This document shows, one piece after another, positions 13,001 to 24,286 of a stretch of DNA of 64,000 nucleotides. The stretch spans positions 1,986,501 through 2,050,500 of the forward strand of contig CM034143.1 in the NCBI GenBank assembly GCA_019914995.1. Reading direction: 5' to 3'. Position 1 is the first letter of the stretch. The number at the start of each line of letters is the position of its first letter. The notes under the pieces were generated by a model. It ran no database searches. It was not told the origin of the DNA and saw nothing but the letters and a program-made list of their open reading frames with translations. Source of the stretch: Acanthochlamys bracteata. Taxonomy: Eukaryota; Streptophyta; Magnoliopsida; Pandanales; Velloziaceae. Position numbers and translations under genes: made by a program.

Positions 13001-14009
13001 TAAACATGCCTGTGTAACTTCAGTATCCTTGTTCCATATTATTTCCTCTAAAATGTTGCGAGGAGTGTTTCCCTCGTTCTCCAAGCGGAACTCAAATGGG
13101 CCCACCATATGTTTAGGAGGCCCAGTTGGAGGCCGTCTCCTAATTTTGATTCCTTGACTAGCCGCTATATCGTCCAATGATTTTCCACTCTCCCAATCCC
13201 TAACTTCCACCGAGTCAGCAATATAATCACTAGCATGAGTTAATGTGTCCTTTGCATCCTGTACCAACCAATACCAAAACCCCCAACATTGGTATAAACA
13301 TAAACACTAATATCGCATTTTATCAATTAGCACCACTACTGTGAAACTTTTACCCAAATTAAACAAGATTGGTAATGCAAATATTTATTATATTGTGAAG
13401 TTTCATCACACCCTTCAATGTAAATTACAAGCCATTAATGAGTTTATGGGAAAGAATTGTTTCATCAGAGTAGCAGCACGAGCAGCAAAATATTATGTAC
13501 AAGTAACATAACCCTACACATCGTTTTACCCGAGTTTGCTCCAAAAGAACAAGCAAGCTAACATGAGAAGAAGCGCCAGAACAATCAGTGAAGAAACAAA
13601 TATCTTCAAACACAATATAAAAAGAAAACCCAAATTTTACTCAGATTCACCAGGAATTATAAGTAGTGCAGAGATTCATAAAAATGAAAAGTTCCGAAAT
13701 ACAAGAAATTAACTCATTCTCCTATCATCATTCATTCATCAAACTGATAAAACCAAACCAAATCCTTCTCAAAAAAAGGAGAGGAAATCTCATAGACGCA
13801 TAATCCCCATTTAGACTAAAACAAATAAAAGAAGAGAAAGAAAATCAAACCTTTTCAGCCATAGCGCAAACCAATGAAATTGATCTCCGCGCTCTCCTGA
13901 AACCCCAAGCCTGATCGGCAATCAAAAATCTCAATATGGGGAACCGCGAGATAGTGAACCTGGCCTTGGGCGTAGCAATGGCGACGCCTGAGAGCGAGAC
14001 AACTTCCAT
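7097..14009 (-). CDS. IGPS: Indole-3-glycerol phosphate synthase, plastid precursor
   Basis: This enzyme closes the indole ring in tryptophan synthesis, converting CdRP to indole-3-glycerol phosphate in the plastid. Ten coding exons on the minus strand, all in phase: 13851-14009, 13010-13258, 12745-12921, 11891-11965, 11749-11793, 11483-11647, 10735-10813, 9217-9299, 7815-7883 and 7097-7180, giving 394 residues. Exon 1 encodes a Ser/Arg-rich transit peptide. The (beta/alpha)8 barrel keeps its hallmark motifs: [11 protein letters not shown] (177-187), LLCKEF with Lys241, ALVEVHNE with Glu290, GINNRDL (310-316), VVGESGLF with Glu348 and Ser349, and the phosphate-binding VGES near the C-terminus. 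Intron 2 uses a GC donor (CAG|GCATGT); the other junctions are GT-AG. Intron 7 contains a tiny LINE insertion. The gene looks complete and functional. The residue roles come from bacterial and archaeal enzymes. Confidence 0.96.
10567..10698 (-). mobile_element. 90-bp RTE LINE 3' end with 21-bp target duplication, in IGPS intron
   Basis: A perfect 21-bp direct repeat (acgcttccattatattaaca plus one a) stands at 10567-10587 and 10678-10698. Between them are 90 bases containing CCCACTTGCGTGGGGTCGGC and tacatggatc, the conserved 3' tail of plant RTE LINEs. Read on the minus strand the insert ends in GGCTTAGTTTGTTT, like the TTG-rich LINE tail. The same tail, more diverged, closes the LINE in the SRP14 intron near 2600. 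This is a heavily 5'-truncated insertion, or a short element using the LINE tail. Confidence 0.82.
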
Positions 14010-15030
14010 GTCCAGCTATTGAATAGCGGATCAAGATAACAACACTATTATTGTCATTGTATTTGAAACAATGAGCCCATAAAGATGTATATTATGAAAC
14101 AGGAATACTAAATCTATGACCACATAGTGGCCATCTAATGATTAACAGTTGGTGGTGGCCTGTACCGTAACAAAAAATAAGGCATCACTAAGGTCAGGGA
14201 TTTCATTGTTTCATGTGATTACCTGGCTACGTTGACAAGTCACGTTGAAATCAATCTATTTAATGATCTTATTAAAATTACTCAAATTTATATGAATCAT
14301 AACTATTAATTTTAATTCAATTTATTTAATAATAGAGTCATATTCAAGTCAACTTAATTAATAACTAAAAGTACTAATTATCTTTAAATTATACTCTCCA
14401 TAAGCATCCCAATATAAAATATATGACATAAGAAGCTTATATAAACAAAAAATCATTGAGAAAATTCAAAAGTACCCTAACATAGAAAATCCATAGGCTT
14501 TGTTAATGATCATCGCGGACAAGAAGTTTTATAGTGAACTGTTCAGGGTACTTTGTTAACAAAGGCTTAGAATTCAGACTAAAAAAATGATGCATATAAT
14601 ATTTTTGTTGGCAATTAGCATAAAAACAGTCATAGGAACAAAAGCATATAAAGAATAATTAAGAGCATCTTCAAGTCAAATACATCTTTGGGACTAAACA
14701 AAAAATGTTAAATATACCTTCAATATTTACATCAACATTATGTTATAAGATTATGCCCACTTACGTAGAGCTATCCATCAAGCATCAATTACCTGAACCA
14801 TAACATATAGGACTACTAAACATTTCCAAACAAATTTCATTCTACATCATCCATGCAACTTGAACAAACATCTACTTGTTACTAATAAAGCACCAGACAA
14901 TACCATCATGAGAAAATGAGCACTAATTATTAATTACAATTTGGATTTCTAAAACCAAGGTCTTAACCTAAAGACAACCACAGCATTATTAGAAATCTTG
15001 AAAGAGCTAATGTAATGTATAGAATGATAA
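14010..15030. other. Intergenic region upstream of IGPS
   Basis: This holds the IGPS promoter side. I found no convincing open frame, RNA gene or terminal-repeat element here. Confidence 0.4.
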
Positions 15031-17215
15031 CCATGCAGTTTGCCTACAGGAAGTGCATTCAGAGGTGGTGAAACAAGAAGGGAAGCATCACTTGTGAAGT
15101 CTGCAACCAGGTTAGTTGTTCAAGATTATCTCCCAACCAATTTCTAAAAGTTATAATATGACCTCTGACTTGCTTTTTCATGTTTCTGTCTTTTCTTTTT
15201 ATTTGCCCTTTTGAATAAATGACTTGATTAGCGATATAATAGTTTAAGTAACAAATGTCTTCTAACTTATTGCAAAATATGGTTTTTTGGTTCATTCATG
15301 GTAGTTTTCCAACTTAATTGATATGGGACTTAAGAGGTTTCTTAGAGAGTATAAACACAAATTCTTCATGAATATAGTACATTCAGATACTTATAATCTT
15401 GTCGAAATTTACCAAAATCCTAATGCTTCTTTCTAAAGTCAAAACTCCTCTATTTAAGTCGTAGGCTAAGTATCACCACCCACCCTCTTGTAAATTCTAA
15501 CTCAATAGAGAATAACCAAAATGTGAAAGGGATCCCTATGTTGGGTAGCATGGTAGTACCTTAACATGGATGCCATTAAATGCCTATTTAAAAGTGATAG
15601 TAGCATGAACTAATTGATCCCATAGACTTTCTAGGCCATTTGAATCTTATTAAAGTTGGCTTGTTTATTTGTTTGGACATTTATTTATAGAGTAGCTGCA
15701 AAATGAAACATCCAAAAGAGTTCTGTTGAAAAAAAATTGAAGTTACATATGAGATCAATCGTACATATAAAATATCACTTGGCGGAACAAACATTAGTCA
15801 ACCAATGTGTAACTTTGCATAAAGGAGTATCCTTTTCTGATATGGGTATAATAACTATTTGAAAGAGCCTTATATGTGACTTTTTGTCTCTGCAGCAGCA
15901 AATGTCTTTTGTTTTGAAAGTGTTCTGTGGCATATCACTCAAATACTAGAAACTTTTTGATGAAAATAAAAAACATTTAGTAGAAGCTGCATAGTGAATC
16001 ATGATTATTGCAGAATGTGTTTCATTTTTTTTAAAAACTCAAGTGGAGAGGTTTTGCATATTTGCTCACTAATCTAAGGATAATTGAAAGTCAAGCTGTG
16101 ATGTTGAAAGGATATTTATGAAATAATGGACAAAAACAAGATTTTCTGGCTGGAGATGCTGAAGTTGTTTTCTTGTTCTAAATTACTTAAGAGACGTTCA
16201 TATCATCTTTGAACAGGTATTTTCACCAAATTGTTCAATGCCTCCAACCAAAACCAGTTCTGATATGATGGTGATTGACATCAGGTATGATATTTCTCGC
16301 TGTTTGGTTTACTTTGACTGTGGGAATGTGGCTCACCTTCTACAAAGTACACACTGCACTGTAGATTTTCTGATCATTTTAATGATTTCATCAATTCTAA
16401 AGTGAGGTTATTTTCGAAAATCTTGTGGGTAACACAATGTAGAAAGATTCTAGACGCTTCTGCATAATAGCTATTTAGTATTACCCAATTTAGCATATAT
16501 GTTATACTGCTTCTGGTACCCACCATATCCTTTGTTTAACTTCCAATTAGGCTAATATTTGTTAAGTTAAAATCTTGGCATATGCTTTTACATTTTAGCA
16601 ACTAGAGAGCTGTTTCTTTGTGTTATTAGAGATAGTCTTCAATGACATCTCCAAAGGGAACTAAGTGGTATGCTTTGTGATTTTATTTTCCCTGCATTCT
16701 TTTGATGCCTGCTTTCTTTTGCAACCCAAGAATTTTAATTTGTTAGCAGGAAAATGCTTGGCTATTTTGTTGACCTCGTGTACTTTTAATCCTCCCCCGT
16801 ATTGTTAATTCATCTTCGCCTTTTCAATAAAAGTAGTTATCATTTTCAGTCATCAGGCAGATTTGGGATGGAAGGATCGATCTTACACGATCCTCGTTAC
16901 TTGGCATTTGCTGCTGCAGAGCAGGACCTTCTACATGCAGAGTATGATGATATGGTGCATCAAACTTTAGTGGGATTGTCTGCTGCCGCACAGTTGCTTT
17001 TAAAGTAAGTCTTTTTCTTTCCGCATGCCTTATTTTAGCTCTCTGATAAAATGATCTGATCACCAATTTTTTCGTTCTTTTTTGCAGTTGATGGTACTGT
17101 TACTTGTCCGCCATATATTAGTAGTTACTAGAGACTGGAATGGTTAAAGGAAGAATCATTGCTGTTCAGTGTAAGTGTCTTGATTTTATCATTTACAGTG
17201 GTCGTACTTGAGTGC
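15031..17215 (+). pseudogene. RINGv (RING-CH) zinc-finger protein pseudogene, introns retained
   Basis: Four ordered pieces match plant RINGv membrane-associated E3 ligases. At 15036-15110 is FAYRKCIQRW-stop-NKKGSITCEVCNQ, the second half of the C4HC3 finger. At 16217-16284 is VFSPNCSMPPTKTSSDMMVIDIR. At 16856-17005 is QIWDGRIDL followed, after a frameshift, by HDPRYLAFAAAEQDLLHAEY. At 17088-17145 is LMVLLLVRHILVVTRDW, part of the hydrophobic region. Splice-like signals flank each piece, so this is not a processed copy. Breaks: a stop replaces the residue after RW, the zinc-binding His of HxxC is Tyr, a 1-base insertion lies near 16890, and the last junction is out of phase. The N-terminal half of the finger is missing. 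Confidence 0.8.
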
Positions 17216-18180
17216 GTTAGCATATTACCTACCATTTCTCAAACATATTTGTTCACACCTAGTAAATTGGGATGCTTAGTAATGATACAAATGTCGACAG
17301 GCCATTCGCTTAACCTGGGACACTAGAAAATAACAAATCTAAAGATGTAATCACATGCAATATTCAGTGCCGCATTACTTGTCATGGAGGCTGTTGTATG
17401 ACCTGTGCATGGGTTTGGCAGCATTGTGAGTCAAATGGCAGCATATCAAGCTATTCAAGCAAAGTCTAGGCCAGCCACCAAGACTTCCTATCTTCCGTCT
17501 TGACCACCTGTCATCTTTATCACATTTAGGGTTTTCCAACTACCTCAGCAGTGAATGGCCTTCTATTTGAGTCCTACAATTCTATCTCCTGGTTGAAATG
17601 TTTCAATCTACGATTTCAACAAGTTGCATACATATCAATCCTAATCATCGAAAAAGTCCATTGAAACTTCAAAATTTCGAACAAACTTCCATATGTGAAA
17701 TGTTGACAATTTTACCCTTGCACGTAAAGAAAAGAATTTTCTCGTAAAATTCATCTTTAAGATCAAATCACGAATTGCTATCATATTCTCATCTTGATTA
17801 CCTATTTAAGAATGTAAAAGAAGATCGAGGAAGGGCTATAGATTTGAGCAAGTTTAGTTTGATAATATAAGGAATGTATTTCTTACAATTTTTGGCTGCA
17901 AATTTTCAACCTCCTTACTGGAAGGATACAATCAAACCCTTGGTCGCTTCTACTTTTTGAAACTGTCCTTTCTTTTTGGATGTCCTCTCTAATCAGCCAT
18001 TATTATTTTTATGATCAACAACTTTCAAAGCTCGCTAACATAGAACTTTGACAAATTCAAACTTTTTGGAGCTCTATGTGGGCAGTTACATAGAAAAATA
18101 TAGCTTGTTCTAACATTGGTGGTATTGTAACTAAGGATATTGCACTTTTGTTAAATTTAAATGGTCTTGTGACTATAGTA
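17216..18180. other. No recognisable gene
   Basis: This stretch follows the RINGv remnant. Further decayed pieces of that gene's 3' end may be present, but I could not identify any with confidence. No repeats with clear ends were seen. Confidence 0.35.
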
Positions 18181-18206
18181 TATATATATATATCTATATA
18201 TATATA
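18181..18206. repeat. TA microsatellite
   Basis: A nearly pure (TA)n run with one interruption, directly abutting the first hairpin MITE at 18207. Similar runs stand at 18618-18630 and 19029-19052, so the two hairpin elements sit between three TA tracts. Confidence 0.85.
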
Positions 18207-18604
18207 GGCACTCCAATTTTTATGCATATTTCAGCACACTCTACGGGTGTTTGTGTCCGTAGGGATCTTTAAATTTAATCTTTACCGTCGGATATGAAGA
18301 ACTACAAGTCTTTAACATACTGACAAAATTTCACCTCGATCGGATTACGAATGGACTTTCATCCGGTCACTTGATCAAAATGACTAAAAAAGGAGATATA
18401 TATATTTTGTTAACTTTTAGTATTTGTGTCATAATTATCAAATGACCGGATGAAGGTCTATTCGTAGTCCGATCGGGATAAAATTTTGTTAGTATGTTAA
18501 CGACCCGTAATTCTTTATATCCAACGATAAAGATCGGATTTGGAGGTTTCCACGGCCACAAATACCGTGGAGTGCGCTGGAGTGTGCATAAGGATTGGAG
18601 TGCC
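18207..18604. mobile_element. Hairpin (foldback) MITE, copy 1
   Basis: The element begins GGCACTCCAATTTTTATGCA and ends with the inverted TGCATAAGGATTGGAGTGCC. The two arms are roughly 180 bp each and complementary over most of their length, for example ATCCGGTCACTTGATCA against its inverted partner near 18440. The spacer between them is short and AT-rich. There is no coding capacity. The right arm may continue to 18617. TA tracts flank it, as for Stowaway or Micron-like elements. Confidence 0.82.
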
Positions 18605-18630
18605 CGTATCTCTCCTCATATATATATATA

Positions 18631-19028
18631 GGGAAGGGATAGAGGCACTCCTTTTTCAGTTTATGGCTGGGGTGACTTTCAAATCCAATCTCCACCATTG
18701 AATATGAAAAATTATGAGTTAGAAATTTACCCACAAAATTTCAGTTCAATCGGTCCACGAATTAACTTCCATCCGATCATTTGATCAAGATGACAGAAAG
18801 TAAGAAAACTTAAAAATATATATATTATATCATTTCTGTCATCTTGATCAAGTGATCGGATGGAGGTGAATTCGTGGTCCAATTGAGCTGAAATTTTATG
18901 GGTAGGTTTATAACTCATATTTGTTCATATCTAACTGTGAAAATTGAATTTAAAAGTCACCCCAACCATAAATCGGAGAGTGAGTGTCCGAGAGTGCCTT
19001 TAAAGAGGAAATGCTTTTATCCCTCACC
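18631..19028. mobile_element. Hairpin (foldback) MITE, copy 2
   Basis: It runs from GGGAAGGGATAGAGGCACTC to an inverted end at 19028, again 398 bp. The arms are about 190 bp each and pair around a short AT-rich centre near 18810-18830. The inner arm motif (CGAATT...TCCATCCGATCA...TTGATCAAGATGAC) is shared with copy 1, so the two are relatives of one family in tandem. It is non-coding and lies between TA tracts. Confidence 0.82.
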
Positions 19029-20885
19029 TTATATATATATATATATATATATAAAACTCAAATTCTTGTAAAGGTTTTAAATACCTTAAAGGTGTATATA
19101 GAGGTAGTTTGCTTTAAAATTTTCAACAGTGTGACTTTGGAGTGGATAACTAGATCAAAGATTAGCCTCAAATTTGTTGAATCATCAATTTTCATCAAGC
19201 ATATGAGTTTTTCTCAAAAAAGTCATAAGAATTTGATCCAAATCAAACGTTGCTTCTTAACTTTGTTCATGCTTTTGGTAATTCTTATGTTTGCACAAAA
19301 GTAGGTCCCTATAAAATAATACTCATATTCTCTTATTTCTATTTAATTGTTTCTTCTCAAATTATTATGTTTAAAGTTGAGTGCCAAGGTAATCAATTTC
19401 AAGCATAAACAATTAAAATCCTATATACAACTAGGAGCTGTTTGGAACACCTGACTTAAGTGCTTAGTAGCACTTTGATTGATACACAAGTACTAAGATA
19501 ATGAGCTGTACTTACCCATACTTGTTTGACTGCATTGCTCATACTTGCACTTACACTCATCTGCTAGGACAACTTTGATGCTTTCTTGTTCTTTATCTCT
19601 TTAAATACATTAAATAATTATTCGAACAAGTCAAGGGATTCCTTATATAAAAGAGCAACTCTCATAATACTATTTTACTTTGATGATTAACTCCAAAAAG
19701 TGGTGGACATGCCTTTCATAGCCATTTCTTATAAATAAAGCAAATGTCATTACCAAAATATTCATATTCTATTGAAGATGCCTGAACTGTCTAGAAAATA
19801 TGTGCAATTTCATCCTTTCAGGAATTAGTGTCTCTCTTTTGAAGATAGCATGATTAACTTTGGCAAAATCTTCATTTCTGTCTCGCAAATTTTGTACAAA
19901 TATTTGAAGTCTGTATAATCACCAACCATTCTAGAGAATAAATTAGACAAGGACTTGTTTGAGTTTCACCTCTTTTTTGAGATCTTAGCAAGTGTTTTTG
20001 GCTTAAAGGAGCAAATGCATGGTTATGCTGCTTGATAGAGATGAATGTGAAGGGCCCCTTTTTAAGTACTTGCAACGCCAATGTGACGAAGTGGGAATAA
20101 CAAAAGTAAAGACATTTGAGAAAAACCTTAAATCAAAGACTTATCGTAATATCTAAGAAATATACGCCTAGTTAATGATAAATTAAGAAGCAAATTTTAT
20201 CATAAAAAATTATTCTCAAATATATTTATAAAGATTTTTCTCAATATATTTATAGACTACAAGTGATCATAAATAATCATAATTAAATAATAAATAGAAT
20301 ATTGAAGGAAGTAATCTTAACTGTTATGTTGTCGAATCAGTGTTTTAGCTGACTTTTTTAAGGACATACAGAAACTCATAATGCATGCTAGAGTGTGTGG
20401 TTGATCTTTCGGCCAGTGATGGGTTCAACTAAAAGTGATTTGCTGGTTGTCTCAAAAGCAAACTTAACATGCTTCTTGCACTGAGCTTGAGCCACTGGCT
20501 TGATTCTCCCTGCATTACAATGTGTGCATGGTAACAAGTTCTTTCATGCTATCTAGAACAACCTTATGGACTCTTGGAAGAGTTTTTGAACAATCCAAGT
20601 GAAATGCAATACCACTTTCATGCTAAAGATAGTACTACGTAACATCTCTAGAGTACAATGGAAGAGTGTTCAATACATTTTTTATGTATTTAATTCCTTC
20701 GGTTTCCACAACTTAATTGCTAGTTGCTTTAACATTTTCATCCACATACAATGTGGGATCACATTCTAAGTTTTATAAAATAGTTCCATACTCATATAAA
20801 CTGAAAAGGTTATGTAAAATGATTTTGAGATCACTTACAGTGAGATTATTGTGCAGCCTTGAAAATTTTTTCATTTCTTTGTTGC
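19029..20885. other. TA microsatellite, then no recognisable gene
   Basis: A pure (TA)n tract occupies about 19029-19052. The rest shows short open frames without family resemblance and no clear terminal repeats. Confidence 0.4.
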
Positions 20886-21115
20886 TGTGCGTTTGAAATT
20901 ACTTATAAAATAAAATTTTTTTAAAATAGAGAATATTTTTATTTTTTTTAAAAAATAATAAAAATAAATATTAAAAAGATCTCATTACGTAAAATTTTTC
21001 TACACTATCTAAATTTTTAAATAAAATTTTTAAATACTTATAAAATATGTATTAAAAAATATAAAAATAAAAAAAATTGAAAAGTAACGTTTAAAATGAA
21101 ATCCCAAACGCACTC
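20886..21115 (-). mobile_element. AT-rich Tourist-like MITE, family A
   Basis: Ends GTGCGTTTGAAATTAC and GAAATCCCAAACGCAC form an imperfect inverted repeat. The interior shares the family-A core (agatctcattacgtaaaatttttctacactatctaaatt, here inverted) with copies at 46977, 53050, 62346 and 63345. It is non-coding. The exact ends are judged from those copies. Confidence 0.65.
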
Positions 21116-21749
21116 ATATCAGTTATGCGTGGAACTGGGTTAAATCTATGTATTTGTGTGTGTATCTTTGCATGTATTGCCTCTTTCAATACTATCTTGA
21201 TTGCACTCACATTCGGCTCTGTGTTACTTGTATGATGGTAGTCCTGATCATCGACAGTCCAATTAAGTGCACTTGTAGATAATATACTCATTGTAGTTGA
21301 GGATCTTTTTTTTAGTTACTAAAACTAGAAACTTTATTGGCTTTTCACCTAAACTCTCTTTCTTCTTTTGACTTGACGTCTATACTGTTTTTATGAAGTA
21401 TACTCGTTGAATGTTATTTTAAAAAGGATATGTTTATCTTGGGTTTATGATAACCTTTAGATAGCTGCTGATGTTTTCAGGTTTCTCTTCTCCAATTTCC
21501 TGGTATAGCCCTATATAGGTTATGAACTTCTCGTTCTCTAACACAGGGTCTGAGTAGGCAGCCGCTAGTCATATTAGCAAAATCGAAAGGATTACTTTTT
21601 TTTATCTCTAGCGAAATCTTGTGAATATATGCAGAGGACCGAAACAGGTAACCACATGTATCTTAATACACATGGTATGGATTGACTAAGGAAACCATTG
21701 CCAAAGAAAATTGCAAATAAAAAGTTGGCTTCTGAATAGTAAAGCGCTG

Positions 21750-22320
21750 TTTAGAAGTAGGGGTGGCAAAAATGAACCCGATCCGAAAATCTGATCCGAA
21801 ATCGACCCGAAAAGGTCGGATTCGGATCAAACTTTAGACGAGTTTGGATCGATCCAAAAATGACCCGAAATTTTTAAACGGGTTCGGGTCGATCCGAAAA
21901 TGACTCGTTTAACCCGTTTAACTATTTATATAGTATATATTACTTAAAAATTAGAAAAAAATATCAAAAATTTTGAATTTAATTTGTATATATATATTTT
22001 TAATTTATCTTAATTTTAACTAATTCTTATTTAATTTATAAATATGTCAAAATTAATATTTTTCCTTTTTAAATACATCATAATTAATAATTTTGATATA
22101 TTATTATTAAAAATTAATATTTATATTTATATTTAATAATTTAATTATTAAATGGGTCGACCCGAGTTTGATCCGGTTATAAATAGGTTGGGTTAGGGTT
22201 GACAATTTTAACCTATATAAATAAACGGGTCGAGTTAGGGTTAAATATTTTTTACCCGATTATTATATAGGTCGACTCGGAACCGATCCATGAACCCATA
22301 TTGCCACCCCTATTTAGAAG
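21750..22320. mobile_element. Non-autonomous hAT MITE with perfect 8-bp target duplication
   Basis: A 555-bp element (21758-22312) bounded by TAGGGGTGGCAA and TTGCCACCCCTA, with perfect 8-bp direct repeats TTTAGAAG at 21750-21757 and 22313-22320. The 8-bp duplication and the TAGGGGTGGCAA end mark it as hAT. Both subterminal regions carry many GACCCG/CGGGTC-type motifs (for example GATCCGAAAATGACCCG), which may be transposase-binding repeats. The AT-rich centre is non-coding. It seems to have landed inside an older AT-rich MITE that spans about 21743-22498. Confidence 0.9.
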
Positions 22321-22504
22321 TGCCTAAAATATAGAGTTTTTTTATAACAAAAAAATTTTTATTTTATTTCAAAAAATAAAATAAAATTTTATAATATAAA
22401 ATTTTATACTTTTTAAGTTTTTAAGTAAATACTATAAATATTATAAAAATTTATTTAAAAAGTGAATAAAATAAAATAAAATGAAGCAGAACGCTTCGCC
22501 AAAT

Positions 22505-22740
22505 AATCCTCAAAAGGAGGCGTTTGTGAGCATTTTTTTAACACTTTTTTTAATTTTTAATTTTATATTTTTTAATATATATTTTATAAATATTTAGAAA
22601 ATTTATTTAAAAATTTAAAAAGTGTAAAAAAATTTTATATAATGAAGCCTTTTTATTGTATATTTTTCTTATTTTTTAAAAGTAAAAAAATAAAAATATT
22701 TTTTACTTCAAAATTTTATTTTATAAATACTTTCAAACAC
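22505..22740 (+). mobile_element. AT-rich Tourist-like MITE, family A
   Basis: Starts at GGAGGCGTTTGTGAGC and ends near CTTTCAAACACCTTCT. The interior carries the family-A core (ttttatataatgaagcctttttattgtatatttttctt). It is diverged and the ends are approximate. Similar AT-rich debris continues to about 23600 without definable ends. Confidence 0.5.
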
Positions 22741-23600
22741 CTTCTAAATTTTGTAATCTTTTTCAACATCTCCTTGATGAAAGAATTAAAAAATATTTAG
22801 AAGTGCTTATGAAATATTTTTTTAAAATAAAAATATTTTAAAATATGAGCATTTTTTATTAAAATTAAAAATAAAAGTAAATAATAATTTTGTGGTGTAT
22901 AATTTTTTATATATCTGTAGAAAATTGTTAGAAAAGACAAACTAAAGTAATAAAATAAAAAGCTTGCGAAACGCAGAGCACTCAGTCAGGTAGTTACGCA
23001 GTCTACATGCTCCCTGGTTTTACAGAACAGTATTGTTAAGGAGCGAGTGCTTTCGTTTTATTTTATTCTACATTTTTTAATAAAAAATTTTATGATATTT
23101 TATAAACTTTATATTTAAAATTATAGAAATAAAAAATTTACATTATAAAATATTAATTATTTTTATTATATATTTAAAATAAAAAAAGTAAATTTCATTT
23201 TTTTAAATAAAATATATTTTTTATTTAAAAAACTTTATTTTAAAAATACTCTTAAATGTATCCAAGTTAACTCTGCTTATGTTAATTGTAGAGCCAAAAT
23301 TTTTCTACATTCCAAGGACAGTAACATTATAAGTGCAGTTTTAACAGTCATAGGGAGCTTCCTATGATTTTAATTTTTTATTTCAAAATATAATTGCGCT
23401 TGCTGTCATTCACACCTTTTGGAACGAAAAATAAATTCTAATTTTTTATCAAAAAATAATAAAGTTAAATAATAAAACAATTTTACTATTATATAAATTT
23501 CTTTATATTTTTTAAAGTTTTAAAAATTTTAAAAGTTTATAAAAATATATATTAAAAAATATGAATTAAAAATTAAAAAATTATTGTTTAAAGTGTAATG
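22741..23600. repeat. AT-rich MITE debris
   Basis: Several diverged AT-rich blocks resembling family A, in both orientations, occur at about 22790-22920, 23040-23260 and 23395-23600. No target duplications could be defined. No gene is visible. Confidence 0.4.
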
Positions 23601-23916
23601 CCAGACGAACGATATAATAGTTTTGAATTTTGTTCTGGTAAATATTTTTCTGCCATGTAAAGAGCTTGGAATTTTGATGCACTAGCTAGGGTTTGCCTAT
23701 CTATGTCAACAGTACCTGCAGTTTCTTAATGCAGATTTAGATACCTTCTGTACCTACCAAAAGAACTGAGCGCATTATCTTATGTACCTGGAACTTCCGG
23801 TTGTTGATTAGAAATTTTGTAGCGACAAATAAGTGTAACACTTCAAATTTTGGATATCTACATTTGTTCCATCGTTTAGTGGCATGAAACACGGCAAGAC
23901 ATTTATTAGAATGTTT

Positions 23917-24207
23917 GGACGTGTTTCAAATACTCGTAATTAAGTTTTATAAAAGTAAAAAATGAAAAGTAAAATTTTTTAAAAAATAAAGTGAAAAGAG
24001 AAGTAGAGTTCAGTATTTGTATTTTAATAGTTTTTAAAAAATTAAAGTATATAATTGTATTAAAAAATATATAAATAAAAAATTAGAATTAAAGTTTCGT
24101 ATATGGAAATGAAATTCTGAGTTCTTTGTATAATTGAAATATATGAACTATTCAGATTTCAAAATTTGACGGAAAAAAGTAAAATTACAGGCATTTAAAA
24201 TACGCCC
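23917..24207 (+). mobile_element. MITE family B, copy 1
   Basis: Begins GGACGTGTTTCAAATACTCG and ends with the inverted AATTACAGGCATTTAAAATA followed by cgccc. The ~290-bp AT-rich interior is shared with 25381-25669 (inverted) and 26796-27085. It is non-coding. The three copies within 3.2 kb define the family. Confidence 0.65.
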
Positions 24208-24286
24208 TTTCTGGATGATGCTATCACTTTTGGAATTCATCTTCTAGGATTTTTTTAAAGTCACTGTTGATTCAATTCTCGTGATT

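Noticed and set aside
18984-19304. 106-residue plus-strand frame
   Set aside because: It starts in the right arm of a hairpin MITE and runs through a TA microsatellite.
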